Assembly: GCA_964417785.1 (NCBI GenBank)
Contig: CAYQJO010000013.1
Span: 1 to 35,548, forward strand
Origin: DAOTUL01 sp034437435
Lineage (GTDB): Bacteria > Chloroflexota > Anaerolineae > Aggregatilineales > Phototrophicaceae
DNA: 35,548 nucleotides
Direction: 5' to 3'
The position numbers were made by a program, and so were the translations under genes. Position 1 is the first letter of the stretch. Each line of letters starts with the position of its first letter. The notes beneath the pieces were generated by a model that saw nothing but the letters and a program-made list of their open reading frames with translations, was not told the DNA's origin and made no database searches. Below are positions 16,106 through 25,201 of the stretch, one piece after another.

Positions 16106-17455
16106 ATGTACTATCACATCCTGACCTATGGTTGTCAGATGAACACTGCCGATTCGCAGCATCTCGCCTCTGAACTCGAGCGTATGGGCCACCGGGCTAC
16201 CGATAACCCGGATGAGGCGGACATTGTGGTCGTCAATACCTGCGTGGTGCGCCAGAGTGCTGAAGACAAGGCGATGAACCGCCTGCTGCGACTGCGAGCA
16301 GACAAAGAGAAACATCCGGGTAAAGTTATCGGCGTGATGGGGTGTATGGTGGGTGTGCGTGATCCGCTCCACCTGCGCAAGAAACTCCCTTTCGTTGATG
16401 TCTTCCTGCCGCCGTCCGAACCGGCTCCGATGATCGAGTTCTTGCGGGATCGCATGGACGAGGCCGACCTGATCCGCCTGGAACAGGATGCCCGTCACCA
16501 GCGCGACGCCATCCAGGACGGCGATTTGATTCTACCGGCGCATGAAGTCGGCAGTCTGGTCAGCGCCCATGTGCCGGTGGTCTATGGCTGCTCGCATGCC
16601 TGTACCTTCTGTATTATTCCCTTCCGGCGTGGGGTGGAGCGCAGCCGCAGTGTGGGCGAGATTGTGGCGCATGTACGCAGTCTGGCGGCGCAGGGTGTCA
16701 AAGAGGTGACGCTGCTGGGGCAGATTGTTGACCGCTATGGCAAGGACATTGAAGATGGTCCTGATCTGGCCGATTTGCTGCGCACGGTTCACGGTGTAGC
16801 CGAAGAAACCGGCTTAGAGCGCATTCGCTTTCTGACGAGCCATCCCAACTGGATGACCGACAAGCTGCTGGATACGGTCGCTGAACTACCGCGAGTGATG
16901 CCCCACATCGAGGTACCCGTGCAGGCTGGCAATGACACGGTTCTGGAAAATATGAAACGGGGTTACACCAGCGCCCAGTACCGCGTACTGGTCGAGAGGA
17001 TTCGCCAGCGTATCCCGCATGTCGCCATTAACACCGACATCATTGTCGGTTTTTGTGGCGAGACGGAAGCGCAATTTATGGATACCTACAACTTGTTGGC
17101 GGATTTGAAGCTGGATAAGGCACATCTGGCCCGCTACAGCCCACGTCCCAACACGGTGAGTGATCGTCGCATGGCTGACGACGTACCTGCCGAAGAGAAA
17201 AAGCGCCGCCATGCCATGCTCGAAGACCTTCAGGCACAGGTGGTGGCCGAGATTAACAACCGTTTCCTGGGGCAGTCGGTTGAGGTGCTGGTGGAGGATC
17301 GCCATAAGGACAAATGGCGCGGGCGCACGCCGCAGAACAAGCTGGTTTTCTTCGAGGCAGATGGGGATTGGCACGGTAGGTTGGTCGATGTCGAAATCAC
17401 ATGGACCGGCCCCTGGAGCATGCAGGGGCGGCTGCTGCAACATCAGCCCGTCTGA
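16106..17455 (+). CDS. miaB: tRNA-2-methylthio-N6-dimethylallyladenosine synthase (MiaB)
   Basis: A 449-residue radical SAM methylthiotransferase that modifies A37 of tRNAs reading UNN codons. The N-terminal UPF0004 domain holds Cys10, Cys46 and Cys80 for the auxiliary [4Fe-4S] cluster. The radical SAM motif GCSHACTFC has Cys162, Cys166 and Cys169 and is followed by IIPFRRG. A C-terminal TRAM-like domain is present (about residues 380-445). The IIPFRRG and RSR segment fits MiaB better than RimO or MtaB. The MiaB-typical LLGQNVNSYG appears as LLGQIVDRYG, a modest divergence. No good Shine-Dalgarno sequence precedes the ATG. Confidence 0.9.
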   Translation: MYYHILTYGCQMNTADSQHLASELERMGHRATDNPDEADIVVVNTCVVRQSAEDKAMNRLLRLRADKEKHPGKVIGVMGCMVGVRDPLHLRKKLPFVDVFLPPSEPAPMIEFLRDRMDEADLIRLEQDARHQRDAIQDGDLILPAHEVGSLVSAHVPVVYGCSHACTFCIIPFRRGVERSRSVGEIVAHVRSLAAQGVKEVTLLGQIVDRYGKDIEDGPDLADLLRTVHGVAEETGLERIRFLTSHPNWMTDKLLDTVAELPRVMPHIEVPVQAGNDTVLENMKRGYTSAQYRVLVERIRQRIPHVAINTDIIVGFCGETEAQFMDTYNLLADLKLDKAHLARYSPRPNTVSDRRMADDVPAEEKKRRHAMLEDLQAQVVAEINNRFLGQSVEVLVEDRHKDKWRGRTPQNKLVFFEADGDWHGRLVDVEITWTGPWSMQGRLLQHQPV

Positions 17456-17508
17456 CGCATTGTGCTTCACCCTTGTCCAAACCTTAAGTAGGCAACGATG
17501 GTATCCTA

Positions 17509-17517
17509 TGTTATACT
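17509..17517 (+). promoter_or_regulatory. Extended -10 promoter of the V4R gene
   Basis: TG, one base, then TATACT. The predicted start near 17524 gives a leader of almost 80 bases before the ATG at 17603, longer than others in the window. No clear riboswitch fold is evident. Confidence 0.5.
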
Positions 17518-17602
17518 GCTCAGAGTAACACGCCTAGACGCTCAATACTTCTGAGGCAACGCAGCCCGGTTGATACTGCTCACCGATTGGAGGATCAGGT
17601 AG

Positions 17603-18235
17603 ATGCCATCTGAGAAAAGCGGACTTTACTACCCGAATAAATTCGCCCGGATCACCATCGAGGCGATGGAAGAAATTATGGGTACTAATGGTTTGAATGC
17701 CATCCTGAACCTTGCCGGATTAGGACACTTTGTTGGCAACTATCCGCCGGATAATCTGGAAAAAGGGTTCGATTTTGCTGATTTCACCGCGTTGATGGTG
17801 GCGCTGGAAGATATGTATGGCCCGCGTGGGGGTCGTGGTCTGGCGCTTCGGGCGGGTCGTGCGACATTTTCCGATGCTCTGCGTGGATTTGGTGCGCTGG
17901 CGGGTGTGGGCGATCTGGCCTTTAAGGTGCTGCCCCTGAACGCCAAGTTGAAGATCGGCGTGCCGGCCATGGCGAATATTTTTAACCAGTTCTCTGACCA
18001 GATTTCCAACGTGTATGAAGAAGGTACGGACCGTATCATCTACACATTGGAGCGCTGCCCGATGTGCTGGGGCCGTAAGACAGACCGTCCGGTGTGCTTT
18101 ACCGGACAGGGCTTGCTCCAGGAGGGCCTGCGCTGGGTATCCGGCGGCCATGAATTCAAGGTCGATATGGAAACCTGTATCGGCAAAGGTGATGATATAG
18201 GGCGCTATATCATCTACAAAGAGCCTGTCAGCTAA
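17603..18235 (+). CDS. V4R (4-vinyl reductase-like) domain protein
   Basis: A 210-residue soluble protein of the V4R family (heme-NO-binding-like fold, related to BchJ and to the effector domains of some regulators). The family binds small hydrophobic or tetrapyrrole-like ligands. Residues 100-205 hold the domain with CPMCWGR (Cys152, Cys155), VCFTGQG (Cys165) and ETCIGKGDD (Cys192); this four-Cys pattern is typical of the metal-binding V4R type. No DNA-binding domain or bacteriochlorophyll gene is seen nearby, so a stand-alone ligand sensor is as likely as a pigment enzyme. GGAGG lies eleven bases before the ATG. A hairpin terminator follows. Confidence 0.82.
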   Translation: MPSEKSGLYYPNKFARITIEAMEEIMGTNGLNAILNLAGLGHFVGNYPPDNLEKGFDFADFTALMVALEDMYGPRGGRGLALRAGRATFSDALRGFGALAGVGDLAFKVLPLNAKLKIGVPAMANIFNQFSDQISNVYEEGTDRIIYTLERCPMCWGRKTDRPVCFTGQGLLQEGLRWVSGGHEFKVDMETCIGKGDDIGRYIIYKEPVS

Positions 18236-18270
18236 GTCTGCCTCTCCCGATCCAACGGAATCGCATTTTC

Positions 18271-18303
18271 AGCCCTTTCAGTCCAACTGTCAGGGCTTGT
18301 TCG
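18271..18303 (+). terminator. Terminator of the V4R gene
   Basis: AGCCCT (18271-18276) pairs with AGGGCT (18292-18297), with an inner CAGT/ACTG stem and a CCA loop, followed by TGTTCGT. The T-rich tail is short. The hairpin sits directly upstream of the next promoter. Confidence 0.5.
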
Positions 18304-18307
18304 TGTG

Positions 18308-18316
18308 TGCTAAAAT
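18308..18316 (+). promoter_or_regulatory. Extended -10 promoter of the SH3b lipoprotein gene
   Basis: TGC plus TAAAAT, with a poor -35. It should start transcription near 18323, about 30 bases before the ATG at 18353, and probably drives the receiver-like gene at 19515 as well. Confidence 0.55.
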
Positions 18317-18352
18317 GCGATGAGAGTCGGTTGGTGTTAAGGATACAGACAC

Positions 18353-19507
18353 ATGCGCCTGATATTGATGTTCCTGGCTTTGCTGGCTTTGAGCGGCTGT
18401 AATCTGGGGCAAGACGATGGCAATAACGACGACGATGGGGATCAGCAATCCATCATCACATCCACGCCAGCCGGCGCACCGACGGTAAATATCATCTCAC
18501 CACAAGATGGGGATGAGGTGGTGGTCAACGATCCGGTACTCATCAGTGTCAATGCGACTGATTCGGTCGGTGTGACACGGGTTCAGCTTTTCGCAGACGG
18601 GCAGATCGTCCGCACACTGTCTTCTGAATCACCCTCTGGCGACCGCAATATGAATGTACTGTTGGATCATACGCCGCGCAGTCAGGGCGAAGTGACCTAC
18701 CGTGTGGTCGCCTTTCGTGGAGCAACCAGCAGTGAACCGGACGAGATCACGGTGAATGTGCGACGCAGCCAGACGCAGGTGACGGCGACGGCGCAGTTCA
18801 GCACCGATGTGCCGGTGATCGATCCGAACGATCCGACCTGCCGTGCGCTCATCAACACGGCGCTGAATTTCCGCACCGGTCCCAATGTCAATTTCGAGCG
18901 AATCGCGGTGCTTTCGCCGGGTGAGGTCATTCCGATTGTTGGGCGTTTGGGCGACAATTCCTGGTGGCAGCTACTCCGTAACGGTGTTTTCGGTTGGGTG
19001 AGCGCGGGTTTTGTGACACCCTACGGCAACTGCTCCGGTGTGCCGGTGCTGCCATTCCCGGCCACAGCCACACCGCTTGTGCCAACTTCCACGCTGATTC
19101 CGACCAATACGCCCCTGCCGACCAACACACCCTTGCCCACCAACACCCCGGTACCGGCGCTGCCTAACCTGAGCGTGAGCAATGTCTCCGGGGACGAGGT
19201 AGTCGTCATTCCGGCAGGCGAGACGTCGGTGACGATTTCCTACGGTATGAATGTGACCAACAACGGTGCTTCGGTGGATGCCCAGTTCACCAGCGGTGTG
19301 CGGATTCTGCCCGGCGGTGACGAATTTGAGTCCGGTGTGGCTGGCAATCTGGGGGCTGGTCAGACGATTGCCCTGAGTGTGGACGTGACGTTTGATACGC
19401 CCGGTGCCTATCTGCTGCAATTCACGGCAGATGTCAACGATGAGATCGAAGAAAGCAACGAAGGCGATAACTCGTATACCTACGATGTGACGGTTGAAAA
19501 CGAGTAA
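18353..19507 (+). CDS. SH3b-domain surface lipoprotein with CARDB-like domain
   Basis: A 384-residue secreted protein. Signal peptide residues 1-15 end in lipobox LSGC, so Cys16 is likely lipidated. An acidic Asp/Asn linker follows, then an Ig-like (Big_9-type) domain with VNIISPQDGDEV (about 42-140). A bacterial SH3 domain follows with ALNFRTGPNVNFERI and WWQLL..VFGWVS (about 165-225). Then comes a Pro-Thr-Asn linker built on three 18-base repeats (19100-19153). The C-terminal domain resembles CARDB (about 270-382) with DEIEESNEGDNS. Such architecture is typical for cell-wall or surface proteins of Chloroflexota. It shares an operon with the next gene (seven-base gap). An AAGGA ribosome site is present. 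Confidence 0.88.
   Translation: MRLILMFLALLALSGCNLGQDDGNNDDDGDQQSIITSTPAGAPTVNIISPQDGDEVVVNDPVLISVNATDSVGVTRVQLFADGQIVRTLSSESPSGDRNMNVLLDHTPRSQGEVTYRVVAFRGATSSEPDEITVNVRRSQTQVTATAQFSTDVPVIDPNDPTCRALINTALNFRTGPNVNFERIAVLSPGEVIPIVGRLGDNSWWQLLRNGVFGWVSAGFVTPYGNCSGVPVLPFPATATPLVPTSTLIPTNTPLPTNTPLPTNTPVPALPNLSVSNVSGDEVVVIPAGETSVTISYGMNVTNNGASVDAQFTSGVRILPGGDEFESGVAGNLGAGQTIALSVDVTFDTPGAYLLQFTADVNDEIEESNEGDNSYTYDVTVENE
19100..19153 (+). repeat. Three 18-base tandem repeats encoding a Pro-Thr-Asn linker
   Basis: Three imperfect 18-base units, each coding for a PTNTP hexapeptide (PTNTPL twice, PTNTPV once). Third positions vary, which argues for old duplication under selection for the protein sequence. 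Confidence 0.8.
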
Positions 19508-19514
19508 GTAAGCG

Positions 19515-21500
19515 ATGCGTGTTTTGATTATCAATCGGAAACTGAATTTCTCTATCCGGATCAAGCAGGCGTTGGAACAGACCGGCGAGTTCGAGGTGGC
19601 ATCCTTTACCACCGCGAGTGCGGCGCTGGATGTGTTGGTGCAGAGTCCCTATGATGTCGTCTTGATCGACTTTGAACTACCGGGGCAATCCCCGGCTGAT
19701 CTGGTCCAGCGCCTGCGGGCCATCCAGCCGGATATCGCCATCGTCGCCAGCCCTGAAACCGATACCGTCGCCGATCAGGTGCAGGCGATGGGGTTGAACG
19801 GTATCGTGGATGTACCCTGTACGGCACGCGAACTGGTGCCGGTGCTGCACGCTGCTATGGGCAACGACGTAGAACCGATCACCGACCTGGAGACTCCGGT
19901 GTCGGCGGATCGTGAGACAGATGAGATACAGCCGGCATTTTCCTCATTGAACAGTGTGCTGGTGCGTCTGGGCGGGTTGGAAGTTACCAACAGCACCGAA
20001 ACACTGGATGTCGATATGACCGGCGCGGAGTATGAGGGTGGAGCCACAATTGAGTTTGTGCTGACGGGCGAGTTCAACGCGCTTAAAGAGTCATTCGACC
20101 GTCCCCAGGCCCGCCCCAAAGATGCAGAAGCCGAGCAGGCCGTCGATATTTTCCACCAGCTTGCCGCCGAAGAGCCGCCCATGCCTACACTCGAAGAGAC
20201 CGGCACGGTCAGCGATTTACGTACCGGGATCGGTGATCTGAACGGTGTGGCAGCGGCGCTCAGGCACGATCAGGAAACGCCGCCCGAACTCGACACATTA
20301 GATGACGATGACGACGACAACACCGCCCGTCATGTCCTTGAATCGGCTCAAGACGATACATCACCCATCGTGCATTCTTTAGAAGCACTGGTCAAAAGCA
20401 TCGGGGCGCAGTTCCCGGACGCCGATCTGGGGATTAAGCCGCTACCGTCGTGGCTGGACGAACTGGAACGCTATATCCGCGAGCCGGATTTCCTGGAACG
20501 GGTCCGGCAGGCCCGAACAGAAGCCCGTGAGAACCCACCAGAGGCCGAACTGCCGCCTTATCCGTTTGCGGAGTCTGTTGATGCGGTCGAACCGGATGGG
20601 GAGGTGCTGCCGCCGCCAACCCTACCAGAGGAGCCAGTTGCACCGACGGATGATGCCGCTGTTGGTGATCCAGTTCTCGCCAATCTCGCACTCAGCCTGA
20701 CGCAGGCGGCGCTGGAATCGACAGCGGATGCGGTCTTGCTGGCGCGTGACGGTGAAATCCTCTCCGTCGCCGGTACCATGCCGCCGGAGGATATTGGAGC
20801 TTTGCGGCAGGAGATCAATGACGACTGGGAGGCCGACCCGGACGAAGCCCGTATCCGCTTTGTGACGCTTAAGACCAGCGGCCAGGACTTCATGCTGTAT
20901 TCGCGCCAGACGGAAGAAGGGCTGACGCTCACTATGATCTTCGCCGGGACGGTGCCGCTGCGGGTGATCCGGCGGCAGAGCAACCGTATTCTGGACGCGC
21001 TCTGGTCGGTGGAGGTCAAGAAGCCGGAGTCGCCTTCGTTGCTGGAAGAACTGGAAGCATTGGAACAGGAAGCGGAGAAGCAGGAAGAATCCGCCCGCGA
21101 ATCTACGTCTCAGATCGAAGCGATCATGGATGAGGCGTATTCAGGACCCCTGGATGAACACACCTATCTGTGGCTGGTGCGCGACCCCGATCAAACGCTG
21201 GCCGAACCGAACACGGTCCGCGATGAACTCAAGGCACAGCTTGACCGGATGGGATGGCGGGTGAACAACATCGACGTGGCCGAAGATTATGTCTATCTGG
21301 TGTTGGGTGTACCGGCAGATATGCTCGCCCAGGATGCCTTGAGTGATCTGCGGATGCGGGCAGGGCGCATCGCGCAGCGCGTCGATTCGCGTTTGCAGGC
21401 GGATCGTCTGTGGTCCGACAGCTATGCCGTGTTGATTCCGGGCCGAGAGATGGACACAGAAGAAATTCAGCGATATATCAATTTTGGGCGGATGCAGTAG
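19515..21500 (+). CDS. Pseudo-receiver protein with a C-terminal Y1-transposase-like domain
   Basis: A 661-residue protein. Residues 1-116 are a receiver fold with the phosphorylatable Asp52 (VLIDFELPG), but the acidic pair is replaced by Asn7 (LIINRK) and the conserved Lys region reads VDVPCTA, so normal phosphotransfer is doubtful. Residues 117-410 are acidic and probably disordered. Residues about 412-520 (TADAVLLARDGEILSVAG) recall Roadblock/LC7-like modules. A Glu-rich helix follows. Residues 548-661 resemble the IS200/REP-associated Y1 transposase fold: EDYVYLVLGVP stands where DHVHLLV is expected, and LWSDSYAV plus EEIQRYINFGRMQ match its end. Loss of both histidines means no nicking activity. 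It sits seven bases after the lipoprotein gene. Function unknown. Confidence 0.75.
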   Translation: MRVLIINRKLNFSIRIKQALEQTGEFEVASFTTASAALDVLVQSPYDVVLIDFELPGQSPADLVQRLRAIQPDIAIVASPETDTVADQVQAMGLNGIVDVPCTARELVPVLHAAMGNDVEPITDLETPVSADRETDEIQPAFSSLNSVLVRLGGLEVTNSTETLDVDMTGAEYEGGATIEFVLTGEFNALKESFDRPQARPKDAEAEQAVDIFHQLAAEEPPMPTLEETGTVSDLRTGIGDLNGVAAALRHDQETPPELDTLDDDDDDNTARHVLESAQDDTSPIVHSLEALVKSIGAQFPDADLGIKPLPSWLDELERYIREPDFLERVRQARTEARENPPEAELPPYPFAESVDAVEPDGEVLPPPTLPEEPVAPTDDAAVGDPVLANLALSLTQAALESTADAVLLARDGEILSVAGTMPPEDIGALRQEINDDWEADPDEARIRFVTLKTSGQDFMLYSRQTEEGLTLTMIFAGTVPLRVIRRQSNRILDALWSVEVKKPESPSLLEELEALEQEAEKQEESARESTSQIEAIMDEAYSGPLDEHTYLWLVRDPDQTLAEPNTVRDELKAQLDRMGWRVNNIDVAEDYVYLVLGVPADMLAQDALSDLRMRAGRIAQRVDSRLQADRLWSDSYAVLIPGREMDTEEIQRYINFGRMQ

Positions 21501-21508
21501 TTCATTTG

Positions 21509-21517
21509 TGCTATAAT
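21509..21517 (+). promoter_or_regulatory. Extended -10 promoter of polA
   Basis: TGC followed by the perfect hexamer TATAAT, nine bases after the stop of the upstream gene. Predicted start near 21524; leader of about 34 bases. Confidence 0.65.
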
Positions 21518-21557
21518 CCATCGTGGACAATACGATGAAGCGCAAGGACAAACGCAG

Positions 21558-24198
21558 ATGCGCCCCAGACTCTACTTGATTGACGGTCACGCCGTCGCCT
21601 ATCGTCAGTTCTTCGGGCTGAAGCAAACCGGTTTTGCCACTGCTGACGGGGAATCGACCACCGCCGTCTATGGTTTTTCCCGTCTGTTGCAGCGGCTCAT
21701 CCACGAAAACAAACCGGAATACCTCGCCGTCACCTTCGACAACGGGCTGACGGGGCGCGATGCTGTTTTCCCCGACTACAAAGCCAATCGGGTGGAGATG
21801 CCAGAAGACCTGGGGCATCAGTTGATGCGTATCCGCCAGATCATCAGAGCTTTTAACGTCCCGGTCGTGGAAGAAGAGGGTTATGAGGCCGATGACGTCA
21901 TCGGGACGATTGTACGCCAGCTTGAAGCCCAGGACATCGACATCTGGATCATTACTGGCGATAAGGACCTGCTGCAACTGCTGCGCGAAGGGGTGAGGCT
22001 GGAACTACCGTCACGGCGCAGGGGTGAGGCCGACGAGATTTACGATATGGCCCGTTACCAGGAGGAATACGGACTCCACCCGGATCAACATGTCGATCTG
22101 AAAGCGTTGATGGGCGACAAGTCAGATAACATTCCCGGTGTACGCGGGATCGGTGAGAAGACGGCTGTCAAACTGCTGCAACAGTATCAATCGCTCGATG
22201 GCATTTACGCGCATCTGGACAAGATCAAAGGGTCGAACAACAAGAAGCTGGCCGAAGGCCGTGAGTTGGCCTATCTGAGCCACATCCTTTCCACCATTCG
22301 CTGTGATCTGCCGGTGGCAATCGCGTTAGATGCCTGTGCCACACAGAATTACGATGCTAACGCCGTCGTGGAACTCTACCGTGAGCTTCAGTTTCGTTCG
22401 CTCCTGAATGACCTGCTGGCGGTCGAGGCTGGCAAGACGGCTGATGATGCCGGTATTCGGTTGGCGAGCAGCGAGCCGGTTGAAACTGTGATTGTAGACG
22501 ATGCTGATAAACTGGATGTGTTGGTCAGGGTTTTGGAAGCGGCGCAGACTATCGTCTGGGATGTGGAGACCACCAGCATCGACCAGATGCAGGCGGAACT
22601 GGTCGGGATCGCGCTGGCGGTGGATACACGAACCGGCTATTACGTGCCGGTCGGCCACCGGGGCGAGGCAGCGAATACCCTGTTCGCCGCACCCGCCGAG
22701 GATCAGTTACCGCTGCAAACCGTGCTGGATGCGCTTCGCGGCCCGCTGACCGATCCGGCAATTGCCAAATGCGCCCACAATGCGGTTTACGATCTGGTGG
22801 TAATGCGCCGCTATGGGATCGACGTCAGCCCGGTGGCATTCGATACCATGATTGCGGAATGGCTGCATGAACCGACGAGCAAGTTTCTGGGCCTGAAAGC
22901 CTTCGCCAACCAATATCTACATTACGTCATGACACCTATCGAAGACCTGATTGGCAAGGGCAAAAAACAGAAGACGATGGATCAGGTCTCGGTGGCGGAT
23001 GCGGCTCCCTATGCCTCTGCCGACGCTGCCATCACCTTTCGTGCGGTCGAACATCTGCGGCCCGAACTGGAGGGTGCTTCGCTGACCACCCTGTACAACA
23101 CGCTGGAAATGCCGCTGGTGCCGGTGTTGGCGTCCATGCAGCAGACGGGTGTGGCGTTGGATGTCGGGTTCTTGCATGATTTCAGCCAGAGGCTTGCAAA
23201 GACATTGTTGCAGATCGAGCAAGAGATTTACGATCTCAGCGGCGGCTACGGCGCGTTTAATATCAACAGCCCCAAGCAGCTTAACGATGTATTGTTCGGC
23301 AAGTTGGGCCTGCCGGTGGAGGGTTTGAAGAAGACCACACACGGCTATTCGACTGATGTGGTCACGCTGGAGCGACTCAAGACGGATACCGCCCATCCGA
23401 TACTGGTGCAAATTCTGGAATACCGCGAGCTTTCCAAACTCAAAAGTACCTATGTCGATGCTCTGCCGGAACTGGTCAATCCGGCGACCGGGCGCGTGCA
23501 TACCAGCTACAATCAGACCGGCACCAGCACCGGGCGTCTGAGCAGCAGCAATCCCAATCTGCAAAATATCCCGATTCGCACCGAGACCGGACGTGAGGTG
23601 CGACGGGCCTTTATTGCGCCCGAAGGCTACCAACTGTTGGCGGTGGACTACAGCCAGATCGAACTGCGGGTGTTGGCCCATATCAGCCAGGATCAGACTT
23701 TGCTGGCGGCCTTTGCNNNNNNNNNNNNNNNNNNNNNNNNNNNNNNNNNNNNNNNNNNNNNNNNNNNNNNNNNNNNNNNNNNNNNNNNNNNNNNNNNNNN
23801 NNNNNNNNNNNNNNNNGGAAACCAAGAAGCAGGCCGCAGCCGATGGCTACCTGACCACCTTGTTCGGGCGCAAGCGCTTCTTCCCAGCGCTGAAACGCGG
23901 CGACGGTGGAAGGTCCGCCTCAGCAGAGGAGCGAGCGGCCATCAACATGCCGATTCAAGGAACGGCGGCGGACATTATGAAGAAGGCGATGATCGAGCTG
24001 GATGTCGCACTGAAACAGTCCAATGCCCGGATGATCCTTCAGGTACATGATGAACTGGTGCTGGAAGTGGCGGCGGATGAACTGGATACAGTGGCGAGAC
24101 AGGTGGTCGATGTGATGGAGACGACCTTCACGATGGATGCCCCATTGAAGGCCAACGCAGAGGCAGGACCAAACTGGCGTGACATGGTAGGACGTTAG
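21558..24198 (+). CDS. polA: DNA polymerase I, interrupted by an assembly gap
   Basis: Family A DNA polymerase for gap filling, repair and Okazaki fragment processing. Residues 1-290 form the 5'-3' nuclease (LIDGHAVAYR, TGDKDLLQLL, MGDKSDNIPGV). The 3'-5' exonuclease keeps all key residues: Asp335 and Glu337 (DVETTS), Asp412 (HNAVYDLVV), Tyr485 and Asp489 (YASADA), so proofreading is likely active. The polymerase shows motif A VDYSQIELRVLAH before the gap, and FGRKRFFP, NMPIQGTAADIMKKA and motif C QVHDELVLE after it. The 100 N at 23717-23816 hide the O-helix and change the apparent frame; the true stop is at 24198. Alignment with Taq polymerase suggests about 75 missing residues, for a total near 921. 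The ATG has AAGGA nine bases upstream. Confidence 0.95.
23717..23816. other. Assembly gap of 100 N inside polA
   Basis: Exactly 100 N, a common placeholder for gaps of unknown length. The frame changes by one base across it, which 100 N (one more than a multiple of three) would produce if the true gap is a multiple of three; no real frameshift is needed. Confidence 0.99.
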
Positions 24199-24226
24199 TC
24201 CTCAAGTTTCGTATAGGGGGTAGTTA

Positions 24227-24235
24227 TGCTATACT
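24227..24235 (+). promoter_or_regulatory. Extended -10 promoter of argF
   Basis: TGC plus TATACT. Predicted start near 24242, about 30 bases before the ATG at 24272. No ARG-box-like palindrome is evident around it. Confidence 0.6.
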
Positions 24236-24271
24236 GCGGCTATCACACCGCACGCTTTTTGAGGCTGATCG

Positions 24272-25189
24272 ATGGAGCATTTTCTTGACCTGTCAAGCTG
24301 GTCGGGTAAAGACCTGTGGCAGATAATTCAACTGGCAGAGCATTTGAAAACTGAGTGGCGCTCCGGTGGAAACCGTCCGGTGCTGGCGGGCCAACTGCTG
24401 GCGATGGTTTTTCAAAAACCGTCGCTGCGTACCCGTGTATCTTTTCAAGTGGCGATGAAGCATCTGGGTGGGGATGCAATTATGCTGGGTCCGTCCGAGA
24501 TTGGCCTGGGCAAGCGCGAGAGTATCGCGGATGTGGCCCGCGTGCTGAGCGGTTACACGCAGGCGATTATGGCGCGTGTCTTTGACCACCAGCATGTAGT
24601 CGAACTGGCACAATGGGCGTCGGTACCGGTGATAAACGGGCTGAGCGATGCCCGCCACCCCTGTCAGGCGATGGCCGATATGCTGACGATCTACGAGCAT
24701 TTTGGCTATCTGAAGGGATTGAAGGTGGTCTACATCGGTGATGGCAACAATGTGGCGGCGTCGCTGTTGGCGGCCAGCGCCCAACTCGGCCTCAATTTCG
24801 CCATCGCCACGCCTGAAGGTTACGAGCTGCCAGCACAGGTGATGGTAGATATAGCAGAAGCATCGCAGCAAACTGGCATTACCATCGAGATGTTCAACGA
24901 TCCGCTGGCAGCGGTTCACGACGCAGATGTCATCTATACCGATACCTGGGTCAGCATGGGGCAGGAAGGCGAAACAGACGCACGGCTGGCACAGTTTGGC
25001 GCTTTTCAGGTCAACAACGACCTGCTGGACCACGCCCATAAGCACGCTGTGGTTCTGCATTGTTTGCCCGCACACCGCGGCCAGGAGATCACGGATGCGG
25101 TTGCGGATGGCCCACAGTCATTGATTTTTGAGCAGGCTGAAAACCGCCTGCACGCACAGAAGGCCATTCTGGTCAGGTTAATGGCTTAG
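24272..25189 (+). CDS. argF: Ornithine carbamoyltransferase
   Basis: A 305-residue enzyme that joins carbamoyl phosphate and ornithine to give citrulline in arginine synthesis. The carbamoyl phosphate site KPSLRTR is at residues 49-55 and HPCQ at 129-132. DTWVSMG (224-230) and HCLPAHRG (263-270) mark the ornithine site and separate it from aspartate carbamoyltransferase. Length is normal for the family. GAGG lies about eight bases before the ATG. No other arg gene is adjacent; it sits between polA and a TPR gene, which starts only 12 bases downstream and may share its transcript. Confidence 0.96.
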   Translation: MEHFLDLSSWSGKDLWQIIQLAEHLKTEWRSGGNRPVLAGQLLAMVFQKPSLRTRVSFQVAMKHLGGDAIMLGPSEIGLGKRESIADVARVLSGYTQAIMARVFDHQHVVELAQWASVPVINGLSDARHPCQAMADMLTIYEHFGYLKGLKVVYIGDGNNVAASLLAASAQLGLNFAIATPEGYELPAQVMVDIAEASQQTGITIEMFNDPLAAVHDADVIYTDTWVSMGQEGETDARLAQFGAFQVNNDLLDHAHKHAVVLHCLPAHRGQEITDAVADGPQSLIFEQAENRLHAQKAILVRLMA

Positions 25190-25201
25190 GGGAGCGAAAG
25201 T

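Noticed and set aside
22917..23825. Minus-strand frame across the polA gap
   Set aside because: Antisense to polA and partly made of N; no family features.
21558..24050. Frameshifted end of polA at 24050
   Set aside because: The frame after the N run is wrong because 100 N is a placeholder; the polymerase motifs continue in another frame to 24198.
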